A stretch of DNA of 64,000 nucleotides from Bacteroidota bacterium (GTDB lineage Bacteria; Bacteroidota; Bacteroidia; Chitinophagales; JADIYW01), in NCBI GenBank assembly GCA_963169645.1, contig CAUJCO010000013.1:843923-907922 (forward strand), in the 5' to 3' direction. This document shows, piece by piece, positions 36,144 through 44,742 of this stretch; within the stretch, counting starts at the first letter, position 1; every line of letters starts with the position of its first letter. Below the pieces are notes generated by a model. That model saw nothing but the letters and a program-made list of their open reading frames with translations. It did not search any database and was not told the origin of the DNA. A program made the translations under genes and the position numbers.

Positions 36144-39100
36144 ATGAAAGAAAACTCAGATTTAATTTTATATAAAGCATCGGCCGGCTCCGGTAAAACT
36201 TATACATTAGCCAAAGAGTATATCAAAATTTTAGCAATCAATCCGTATGATTATAATAAGATATTAGCAGTAACTTTTACCAAAAAAGCAACTGCCGAAA
36301 TGAAAACTCGAATAATTGAGTATTTGAGTTTATTAGAGCGAAAAGATGCGGATGTAACCACATTGCGAGCATTAATTATAGATGAAATAAAACAGGAAAA
36401 TGACATAGACGTTAGTCCATTTTTTGATCAACATATTCATACTGCATTACAATTAATCTTACATAATTATTCGCATTTTAATATTTCAACAATCGATAGT
36501 TTTTTTCAAAGTATCATTCGTTCATTTGCCAAAGAATTGGATTTGCCGATTGGAATGGAAGTGGAATTGGATACAGACTTGGTTATTAACAAAGCTGTGG
36601 AGGCAATGCTGAAAGAATATAAAACGGATAAAGATGCCTTTTCCCGATGGATTGAAGCATACGTGATAGATTTGATTGAAGAAGATAAAAGTTGGAAAAT
36701 TGAAAATCATATTTCAAAATTTGCCCAACAACTTCTCAAAGAAGAATACCAATTAATTGCGAATGTAACAGCAGTAGATTTTGACATTGAAACATATAAA
36801 GCGGTATTAAATGAATTGAAACAAACGGTGTTCTCCTATAAACGATTTATGGATGAAAAGGTACAACAGGTTGAAGCACAAATAAAACAAGAGAATCTTG
36901 ATATAAGTGCCTATTTTCAAGGTAACAGAAGTGTGCAGTCGTTTATTAATAATACTAAAAACTATGAACCGGAAGCCAATTCGTACATACAAGGCATGTT
37001 GAATGGAAGTGAAGATTTATTCTCTAAACAAGTGTCAAAAAATGTTGTGCTTGCCAATCAACTTACCACTGCTTGGAATGCATATATTCAACCGTTTATT
37101 GTAGAGGTGTTGTCGTATAAGGAAAAACACGAGTTGTCATATAACTCATCAGAAATAGTGCTGAAACATATCTATGCTTTTGCCTTGTTAGAATATATCA
37201 ATACTCAAATAAAAATATATAAATCAGAAAAAGATTTGATATTAATTTCGGATACGAATCAAATCGTCAGTCTGATTTCCAAACACGAAGACGTGCCTTT
37301 TATTTTTGAAAAATCTGCCAATTTTTTAGAATATATTTTAATAGATGAATTCCAAGATACGTCTCAACTGCAATGGGATGGTATGTTGCCTTTGTTGTTA
37401 GAAATTTTACAGAAACAAAACGGAAAGGTGCTCATAGTAGGCGATCCGAAACAGAGTATTTATAGATGGCGTGGCGGAAAAATGGAATTGATTATTGACG
37501 GCATTAAGCAAGGCATGCCGAATAATTGGCAAACTAGAAAAGATGAACCGCTAACTAAAAATTTTAGAAGTGCACACGAGATTGTTACATTTAATAACGC
37601 TTTCTTCGCCTCTGTTAAACAGCAAATCCACTTAAACAACTCACTGTTTGAACAAGTGTATACAGATGCTCATCAATTCATACAAAAAGAAAATAAAAAA
37701 GGATATGTTTCGTGTAAATGGTTGGAAAAACCGAATAAAGAAGAGAAGGAAGACAAACATTTGACAGAAATTCTATCTATCATAAAGTCGTTAGAAAATA
37801 CACATCGTTACAGCGATATCGCCGTATTGACACGCACCAATGTGCAAGGTGCGAATATTGCTAATTTCTTACAAGAAAATAATATTCCGGTTGTGTCAGC
37901 AGAATCGTTGTTGTTGATGACACAAGCTACTATTAAACTTCTTATTGCCGCTTTACAATACGTGTTGCATCCAACTGAAACATTTTACCGCGTGAAGTTG
38001 AACTATTTGTATGCACAATTTATGAAGGCAGAAAATTCGGAACAATATCTTTCTCAGAAAACTGCATTTATTGAAAATAAAATCCCATTTTTTAAAGCAG
38101 AAAACGTAGCGCTGTTAAGTGCTGTTTCCATCAATGAGTTGACTTTTTTAATCTTGCAAGCAGTCGGTTTAGATATGTGTAGAGATAGTTATATTGTACG
38201 TTTTCAAGATGTAGTATATAAATTTGAACAACAACATACCGGCTCTTTACGTGCATTCTTAGTATATTGGGAAGAACAAAAAGAGAAGCTGTCTATATTG
38301 CCGCCAGAAGGCATGGATGCTGTAAAATTATACACGATTCATAAATCAAAAGGATTGCAATTTCCGGTAGTCATTTTGCCGTATGCCAATTGGAGTATGC
38401 AACCTAAGTCTGATACAACCAAATGGATTAAATGTGCTCAAGAACCGTTTAATAAATTGCATGCATTTCCCGTTCCATTACAAAAAAAATTAGAAAAAAG
38501 TTATTTCTCCGAAATATACCAACAAGAGTTGGATATGACGTATATCGACAATGTGAACATGTTATATGTGGCCATGACAAGGCCGGAAGAACAACTGTAT
38601 ATTTTATCTACTATTGAAAAAACGGATAAAGAAGTGTTGCCCAATACGATGAGTAAATTTTTAAAAAGAATACTTACGCAAGTTGCACTACCGAATGCAT
38701 CACATGATGAACATGTCTTTATTTTTGGTACGCCAGCCGTAAATAATACTACAACATCAGAGACACTTTCTACTTTCGTTTTACAAGCTACTTCGTTTCA
38801 AGCATACCAATCAACGTTATCGTTAAAACAGTCTGCTTATTTTAATGAAGCACAAGAGAAAGGTGCTATTCTGCACGAGATTCTATCAAATATAACGGAG
38901 CCTTCGCAATTGGATAAAGCCGTTGTACAAACAGCACCACACGATACAGCTTACTTTCAACAAGAAGCTACGAAAGTGCTACAATTTTTTGAACAACAAA
39001 ATTGGATTGGCTCACAATGGCAAGCTCTAAATGAAAGAGATGTTTGGTATAACAACGAAATTTTACGGCCGGATAAAGTATTGCTAAACGATACAGTTTG

Positions 39101-39248
39101 CATAATCATTGATTTTAAAACCGGTGCCAAAGAAAAAGCACATATACAACAAGTACAAAAATACAAAACTGCTTACACGGCATTATTAGCACAACAAGTG
39201 CAAACCTATCTCTTATATACGGATACGTTAGAACTCCAAGAAGTTTAA
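36144..39248 (+). CDS. addA: AddA-like UvrD-family helicase-nuclease
   Basis: 1034 residues. Part of a RecBCD-like complex that processes double-strand breaks for RecA. Superfamily 1 helicase motifs in order: Walker A ASAGSGKTY (12-20), Walker B DEFQDT (401-406), GDPKQSIYRWRGG, LTKNFRS, TIHKSKGLQFPVVIL and LYVAMTRPEEQLYIL. The C-terminal part carries a RecB-like nuclease: an EKGAILHEIL segment and DKVLLNDTVCIIIDFKTGAK (Asp then Asp-Phe-Lys). At 1034 residues it is shorter than Firmicutes AddA. Its usual partner addB is about 5.5 kb further on, the same strand. Confidence 0.9.
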   Translation: MKENSDLILYKASAGSGKTYTLAKEYIKILAINPYDYNKILAVTFTKKATAEMKTRIIEYLSLLERKDADVTTLRALIIDEIKQENDIDVSPFFDQHIHTALQLILHNYSHFNISTIDSFFQSIIRSFAKELDLPIGMEVELDTDLVINKAVEAMLKEYKTDKDAFSRWIEAYVIDLIEEDKSWKIENHISKFAQQLLKEEYQLIANVTAVDFDIETYKAVLNELKQTVFSYKRFMDEKVQQVEAQIKQENLDISAYFQGNRSVQSFINNTKNYEPEANSYIQGMLNGSEDLFSKQVSKNVVLANQLTTAWNAYIQPFIVEVLSYKEKHELSYNSSEIVLKHIYAFALLEYINTQIKIYKSEKDLILISDTNQIVSLISKHEDVPFIFEKSANFLEYILIDEFQDTSQLQWDGMLPLLLEILQKQNGKVLIVGDPKQSIYRWRGGKMELIIDGIKQGMPNNWQTRKDEPLTKNFRSAHEIVTFNNAFFASVKQQIHLNNSLFEQVYTDAHQFIQKENKKGYVSCKWLEKPNKEEKEDKHLTEILSIIKSLENTHRYSDIAVLTRTNVQGANIANFLQENNIPVVSAESLLLMTQATIKLLIAALQYVLHPTETFYRVKLNYLYAQFMKAENSEQYLSQKTAFIENKIPFFKAENVALLSAVSINELTFLILQAVGLDMCRDSYIVRFQDVVYKFEQQHTGSLRAFLVYWEEQKEKLSILPPEGMDAVKLYTIHKSKGLQFPVVILPYANWSMQPKSDTTKWIKCAQEPFNKLHAFPVPLQKKLEKSYFSEIYQQELDMTYIDNVNMLYVAMTRPEEQLYILSTIEKTDKEVLPNTMSKFLKRILTQVALPNASHDEHVFIFGTPAVNNTTTSETLSTFVLQATSFQAYQSTLSLKQSAYFNEAQEKGAILHEILSNITEPSQLDKAVVQTAPHDTAYFQQEATKVLQFFEQQNWIGSQWQALNERDVWYNNEILRPDKVLLNDTVCIIIDFKTGAKEKAHIQQVQKYKTAYTALLAQQVQTYLLYTDTLELQEV

Positions 39249-39251
39249 ATT

Positions 39252-40199
39252 ATGACACATTTAGTTAGCCAATTTTGGGAAGATGATTTTGAAATTATTG
39301 AATTAAAGAATGAACAACATACTGCTAAAATAGCTGTAAACATTGGCAATACGCTGTTTTCCTTTTCGAATTCAAAACAAGAATATTTATATTTTCCATT
39401 TTCGTTATCAACGTATCAAACAACAGCCAAATTAGCCGGCAATCCGTTTATGCATCCATGGGCAAACAGATTAGAAGGCGATTATATCGAGTTTCATCAA
39501 CAAAAACATCATTTTCCAAATGAACTAAAGTCGTATATATATCGCGATGGCAATCAGTTGCCGTTACATGGTTTGCTTTTAAAAACAGATAAATGGAAAA
39601 CAATTGCTATGGAAAATACAGCAAATTTGTGTTGCCATACAGCAGAATTGAAATTTGATTTACCTGATTGGCTACAAATTTTCCCATTTAAACACACTAT
39701 ACAAATTACTCATATTTTACAAGACAATGTATTGCGAATAGAAACAAACATTTTTAATGAAGCGGATGTCGAGATGCCTGTTAGTTTTGGATTTCATCCG
39801 TATTTTCATCGAACAGAAAACGCTACATTAACTATTCCGGCAGATGCTTGTATGGAATTGAATGCCTTACAATTACCTGTCGGCAAATGGCATTCCAAGC
39901 AAACAAAATGGCATTTTAATCAAGATACAATTGCATTAAATAAGGTTGCTTTTGATGATGGTTTCCAAGATTTACATTTCAAGGATAACCAAGCTAAATT
40001 TTCTTGTGGTAAAGTAGATGTTGTATTTGAAAAAACTTTTCCATTTGCACAAATATATGCACCCAACGACACACAAAAACCGTATGTATGTATTGAGCCA
40101 ATGACAGCCGCTACCAATGCATTGAACAAAAATTCTTGTATGTTACTGCTGCCGAAAAATGTGTTTATAGCTTCGTTTGAAATCCATCTACCTAAATAA
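39252..40199 (+). CDS. aldose 1-epimerase family protein
   Basis: 315 residues, three bases after addA. Galactose-mutarotase fold: HPWANRLEGD near residue 75-85, the FGFHPYFH catalytic His segment at about 178, and the ACIEP-like VCIEPMTAATNAL with the catalytic Glu near the end. It interconverts alpha and beta anomers of a hexose, possibly a hexose-6-phosphate or another sugar. It is co-directional with addA but unrelated to DNA repair, so it is probably just downstream of it. Confidence 0.87.
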   Translation: MTHLVSQFWEDDFEIIELKNEQHTAKIAVNIGNTLFSFSNSKQEYLYFPFSLSTYQTTAKLAGNPFMHPWANRLEGDYIEFHQQKHHFPNELKSYIYRDGNQLPLHGLLLKTDKWKTIAMENTANLCCHTAELKFDLPDWLQIFPFKHTIQITHILQDNVLRIETNIFNEADVEMPVSFGFHPYFHRTENATLTIPADACMELNALQLPVGKWHSKQTKWHFNQDTIALNKVAFDDGFQDLHFKDNQAKFSCGKVDVVFEKTFPFAQIYAPNDTQKPYVCIEPMTAATNALNKNSCMLLLPKNVFIASFEIHLPK

Positions 40200-40224
40200 A
40201 AAAACTCCGAAGTAATCTTCGGAG
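40198..40224 (-). terminator. terminator for the minus-strand beta-helix lipoprotein gene
   Basis: CTCCGAAG and CTTCGGAG flank the loop TAAT at 40205-40224. Read on the minus strand the stem is followed by a run of seven T, so it ends the transcript of the gene at 40271-41710. On the plus strand there is no T run, so the aldose epimerase transcript may read into it. Confidence 0.8.
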
Positions 40225-40270
40225 CAAACACAGATGAAGAACCGCACAGCAATTTGTGTGCGATAAATGT

Positions 40271-41710
40271 TTAGTTGATATAAGTAATGCTTGCAGGATT
40301 AAATTCTGCCCAGCTATTTGTCCAATTGTTTGTAGCATCAAAAGCACCAATATAGTCTACAACAGTAAATCCGGTTAAACCGCTGAAGCTCGCACCATTT
40401 AATAAGGCTGCTGAGTTAGAAAGTAAGAAATTTGGTGTAGTTGTTTGATAGATTTGACTGAACGAATAACCCGCACTGGCAACATCTGTAGTCGTTTGGT
40501 TATTTCTGCTAGCATCTAAGAACCAATCGCCTACATTAAATCCGGCTTGGTCTGATTTGTATGGTGTATAACCTGTCCAGTTGTTCATTAATGACAATAC
40601 GCAATTTTTAATTTGCAATTCGTTGTTTTCAGCATACGATTTTGTATTAGCACCATCGATAACAATACCTTGCGGAAATCCTGTAAAGAAGGAATTGTAG
40701 ATTTTTATTTTATTGCTACGACGTAAGTGTAAAGCACGTTTGAAGTTCGCATCTATGCTGGTTGTAGAATCTTGTTTTGGTCCAAAAATGGATACGTTGG
40801 AGAAAGTAGGAGCTGTAAAAGGTTCGTTGGTAGTACCACTTCCGTCGTTATCTACTTCAAAACAATTAGAACCTGAAACGGGATCTGCTAAATTACTGCT
40901 TCTGTATGCTACGGCAAATTGTACTTTTCCGGTATAACCAAAATCGCAATCAAAATCGTCGTCTGTTGTTTTGAATGAAATTAGATGGTCGCAATTTACG
41001 GTACCACCAAACCACTCGAAAGCATCATCTAATCCATAAGATGCTTGGATGTGGCTGATGGTAGTTCCTGAACCTACAGAACCTAAAGTAAGGGTATTAA
41101 TTTCTTTATCCGTTAAGATAGGATAACCGGCATATTCCAAACGAACGTATTTCAAAATTCCGGAATTGTCCGCATCATTTGTTCCACCATGGTGTGCGCC
41201 GTAACCACCTTCTAATGTAGCATAACCGCCCGGTAAGTTGTTTTTTGCTCTTCCGCAAATAACCAAGCCACCCCAATCGCCGGGTTGTTTCGTTAGTTCA
41301 GCAGAGGTGAAAACAATCGGTTTAGAAGCAGTACCTTCTGCATAAATTTTACTGTCTCTATGTATAACCAAGGTTCCCGGATTTTCGCCTGTAGTTCCTT
41401 TTTTTCCTACAATCACCGTTCCGGATTCAATAGTTAGTATTCCGGTAGCTTGTGCTACGTTGCTGTTTTGTATAGAGTCGATACCAACGTTTACAACGCC
41501 ATTTAATCTATATACAGTATCTCTATCCAATACTCTATTTCCTGTGATATTTCCGGATAGTTCAACAATTGGTCGTTGGTAAGGTGGTAATGGTTCCTCT
41601 TCTTCAAATTTGATTTCTTTTTTACAACCGGATAAGATACTTGTTAGGGCAAATGCAGCAGCAAATAACTTAACGGCTGTCCTTGAGTTTGTTTTAAATG
41701 TTTTTCTCAT
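40271..41710 (-). CDS. surface lipoprotein with a probable parallel beta-helix
   Basis: 479 residues from the ATG at 41710; an in-frame TTG at 41728 is less likely. Lipobox LTSILSGC (Cys 29). Residues about 70-420 hold many short repeated turns (GTVIVGKKGTTGENPGTLVI, TSAELTKQPGDWGGLVICG, DDAFEWFGGTVNCDHLISFK) that fit a right-handed beta-helix with GGT/GTAS-type turns. It comes 46 bases after a TonB-dependent receptor on the same strand. Most likely a surface-exposed partner of that receptor, although ligand and fold are inferred. Confidence 0.65.
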   Translation of the reverse strand: MRKTFKTNSRTAVKLFAAAFALTSILSGCKKEIKFEEEEPLPPYQRPIVELSGNITGNRVLDRDTVYRLNGVVNVGIDSIQNSNVAQATGILTIESGTVIVGKKGTTGENPGTLVIHRDSKIYAEGTASKPIVFTSAELTKQPGDWGGLVICGRAKNNLPGGYATLEGGYGAHHGGTNDADNSGILKYVRLEYAGYPILTDKEINTLTLGSVGSGTTISHIQASYGLDDAFEWFGGTVNCDHLISFKTTDDDFDCDFGYTGKVQFAVAYRSSNLADPVSGSNCFEVDNDGSGTTNEPFTAPTFSNVSIFGPKQDSTTSIDANFKRALHLRRSNKIKIYNSFFTGFPQGIVIDGANTKSYAENNELQIKNCVLSLMNNWTGYTPYKSDQAGFNVGDWFLDASRNNQTTTDVASAGYSFSQIYQTTTPNFLLSNSAALLNGASFSGLTGFTVVDYIGAFDATNNWTNSWAEFNPASITYIN

Positions 41711-41755
41711 AAAATTTGTTTTAGTCAATGTTTAATTTTTTTGAATTTTTTATTG

Positions 41756-44542
41756 TTAGAAATTATATTTAATACCAAGTGTGATAGATTGTCCGGGTTG
41801 GTATTCTTGGAAAATTTGATCTTTTTTTCTATTCCATTTTTTATCGTTATTTCCATCTTGTAAATACAATACAGATTGATTAATTAAGTCGTTTGCAGCC
41901 AAACTGATTTCTACATTTTTCTTAAAACGATATTGAATATTAAAATCTAATTGATGACGTGGCATCTCGTAGATATCGGGATTGTCATCGGTTCCAACAT
42001 ACGCAATACGTTTTCCGATGACGTTGTACATAATGTTTGCTTGTAAGCCTAACTCTTTATCTTCAAAGAAAATTCCGGCATTTGCTGTATAAGGTGATTG
42101 ACCTTGTAACGGACGTTTGTCGCTTTGTCCCACTTTTTCATCGCCTAAGTTTACTTTACTATACACGTAAGAGAAATTAGCCATGATACCTAAGTGTTGG
42201 AAGAAATAATGTTTTGCGTTTAAGAATGATTTTTTTACTTCTAATTCAACACCGGCAACATCAGATTGATACGCATTGGCAAAAGAGAATGTACTTCCAC
42301 TTGTACCAACCACTGCTTTTGATTCAATTGGATTCAAAAACTTTTTATAGAAAGCAGAGATGCTAATAATTTCACTATTGGATGGATAATATTCAAATTT
42401 GATATCTGTGTTGTGTACAGTTGCATTTTTTAATTCCGGATTTCCGATAATCGAATATTTGGTGTTGAAATCATCGAAGGCGAAAGGTGCAATTTCTCTA
42501 AATTCCGGTCTGTTTACACTCATTCCATAGGCAGCACGTAATGCCATTTTAGGTGTGATGTTGTAATTGATGTTGATAGATGGTAAATAGGCATGCTTTA
42601 GGTTTTTAACTTTTACTAAATCTGTACTTTTTCCGGAAGTTAATTGTTGGTTAGAAAATTCATATCTAAAACCGGTAATGATTTTTACTTTGTTTTTTAT
42701 GTGCATGTCTGTATTAACATAACCCGCGAAAATGAGATTATTGGCAGTGTACGAATCGTAAGAGCGTGTTTGTTCGCCTAATTTGATGCCGTTTGTCGTG
42801 TTGATATGTTGCAGTAAATAATCAATTCCTTGTGTCGTACTATTATAATCAAATTGTTCTATGTCAGCACGTTTAAATCCAAGTACACGTGCATTAAAAA
42901 CGCGGTCTTTGTATTCTACATACGTGCCGGTTTGTATATTGAATTTGAATGCATCACTTTGTAATTTTCCAATTTTGTTCGATGCATTTACACCTGCAGT
43001 AAGAATGTTTTCATGCATATTGGAAAAAAATCTTCCTAAATTATTTGGGTTAATAGATGTTGGCAATACATTTATCTCATATTGGTTGTTGTCTTTATTG
43101 TAAGTTGAAGTATAACGTCTAAAATCCGGTTCTTTTTTATATGCTCTGCTATAACCAACAATCCAATCAATGGCATTTTTTTCTGATTTTATTTGATGTT
43201 TACCTAATAATTGTCCGGCATAAATTCCACGATACGAATTGTATAAAGCATAGTTATGTAAGTTTAAATCGTTCGCATAATCTGTACCGTAGCGATGTGT
43301 ATATTGAGATAGTGCATTAGAGTTGTAGATGTTTTTAAACTCAATGGTGTTGGATTTGAATTTAAAAGCCCAATTGTGCAATACACCTAAACGAACGGAG
43401 TTGTTGTATTGTGTATCGATGAAATTGTATTTTGGACTTTGTTTGTCATTGATGAAATCGTATTGATTATAATCTGCTCTGAAAATCGTATTGGTTTGTT
43501 TGTTGATGGAATAGTTGATAGACGTAATCATACCAACTAATAACTTATCGGTAGAAATTCTTCGACCAAAGCTGATTCCAATTTTTTGATCCGGAATAGA
43601 GGCCATCTTCTTCGCAGTCCAGTCAGTGCTCATGCTTTCTGCAACAGGCTTTAAATATTGCGGTTGTACTTGATTTACATTTTTTGGAAAGTTCGATGCT
43701 AAGTCATTTTGGTTATCATTTCCCAAATAAAACAATGCACTATTTTTTTGATTGTAAAAAGGTTTAAATGTAGTGCCTACTCTAAACGTCGTTCCATACG
43801 ATACATCGACAAAATTATTATCGGGAAAACTTTTGGTAAAAATTTTAACGACACCACCGGCAAATTCACCTACATTATCAGCGGAAGGGCTTTTTAATAC
43901 AATGATTCTATCTAATTGTGCGGAAGGAATAATATCAAAAGCGAACGATTTTACATCTGTTTCCATGGATGGTGCCATGGCATTGTGTAAAAGCACATTG
44001 TTGTAACGTTGGTTTAAACCTCTTATATTGATGAAATTACTTTGTATGGTAATTCCCGGAATTCGTTTGGCAACTTGTGCTGCATTGCCATCTCCGGATT
44101 TTTGTATTTGTTGCGATGAAATTCCACTTGCAATTTGGTCAGCATTTTTCATTTCCAGCATCACGGCGGTTTCGGTATTGGTTTTTTTGAAATCCACTAC
44201 TTGTACTTCTGCTAATTCGTTTGATGCAATTTCTAATGCAATATTTAAAGTGGTTGTTTGATTTTCTTGTACAAGCACTTGCGAAATTGTTTTGGTGGTG
44301 TAACCGATATAAGAAATCACCAATTGATGTGTGCCAACTGCTACATCAGAAATTTCAAAATATCCATCCATATCCGTAATTGCTCCGGATGTTGAACTAT
44401 CCATTGAGATGTTTACACCAATAAGTGTTTCTTTGGTAAGTTTGTCGGTAATGGTTCCGGAAATTTTTCCATTTTGTGCAATGGCAAGCATCGGAAACAG
44501 TAGGAAAATAAGTAAATTTGTCTTTTTAAAAATGTTCTTCAT
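41756..44542 (-). CDS. TonB-dependent receptor with CarboxypepD_reg N-terminal domain
   Basis: 928 residues from the ATG at 44542; the frame opens at 44581. Signal peptide ends MLAIAQ. Residues about 25-105 are a carboxypeptidase-regulatory-like beta-sandwich (GKISGTITDKLTKETLIGVN). The plug domain follows, with QKSGDGNAAQVAKRIPGI and FINIRGLNQRYNNVLL, then a 22-strand barrel ending in a Tyr-Asn-Phe C-terminus. It carries a substrate across the outer membrane using TonB energy. The paired beta-helix lipoprotein is downstream; no SusD is adjacent, so it is not a classic SusCD pair. Substrate unknown. Confidence 0.9.
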   Translation of the reverse strand: MKNIFKKTNLLIFLLFPMLAIAQNGKISGTITDKLTKETLIGVNISMDSSTSGAITDMDGYFEISDVAVGTHQLVISYIGYTTKTISQVLVQENQTTTLNIALEIASNELAEVQVVDFKKTNTETAVMLEMKNADQIASGISSQQIQKSGDGNAAQVAKRIPGITIQSNFINIRGLNQRYNNVLLHNAMAPSMETDVKSFAFDIIPSAQLDRIIVLKSPSADNVGEFAGGVVKIFTKSFPDNNFVDVSYGTTFRVGTTFKPFYNQKNSALFYLGNDNQNDLASNFPKNVNQVQPQYLKPVAESMSTDWTAKKMASIPDQKIGISFGRRISTDKLLVGMITSINYSINKQTNTIFRADYNQYDFINDKQSPKYNFIDTQYNNSVRLGVLHNWAFKFKSNTIEFKNIYNSNALSQYTHRYGTDYANDLNLHNYALYNSYRGIYAGQLLGKHQIKSEKNAIDWIVGYSRAYKKEPDFRRYTSTYNKDNNQYEINVLPTSINPNNLGRFFSNMHENILTAGVNASNKIGKLQSDAFKFNIQTGTYVEYKDRVFNARVLGFKRADIEQFDYNSTTQGIDYLLQHINTTNGIKLGEQTRSYDSYTANNLIFAGYVNTDMHIKNKVKIITGFRYEFSNQQLTSGKSTDLVKVKNLKHAYLPSININYNITPKMALRAAYGMSVNRPEFREIAPFAFDDFNTKYSIIGNPELKNATVHNTDIKFEYYPSNSEIISISAFYKKFLNPIESKAVVGTSGSTFSFANAYQSDVAGVELEVKKSFLNAKHYFFQHLGIMANFSYVYSKVNLGDEKVGQSDKRPLQGQSPYTANAGIFFEDKELGLQANIMYNVIGKRIAYVGTDDNPDIYEMPRHQLDFNIQYRFKKNVEISLAANDLINQSVLYLQDGNNDKKWNRKKDQIFQEYQPGQSITLGIKYNF

Positions 44543-44730
44543 TTGTGTGTTTATTTGATGCTGCAAAATAAATTCACCCATTTTACTCCTATTTAAATAC
44601 CAATTGAAACTTAGATGGATTAACTTGGATTCACTGCGTTTTATGAGAACAGTATCGAGGAATTTTAATGTCGGTTTGGTGAATGTTTTGTGAACGAAAC
44701 TTTCTAACTCCTTTAATAAGTGAGTTTTTG

Positions 44731-44738
44731 TATCTTAG
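44731..44738 (+). promoter_or_regulatory. -7-like element (TATCTTAG) for addB
   Basis: TATCTTAG lies four bases before the ATG and is the same eight-base word as upstream of addA. Transcription from it would give a leaderless or near-leaderless mRNA. Confidence 0.45.
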
Positions 44739-44742
44739 TAAA

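Noticed and set aside
39920..40252. 110-codon minus-strand frame
   Set aside because: Antisense to the end of the aldose epimerase and runs through its terminator hairpin.
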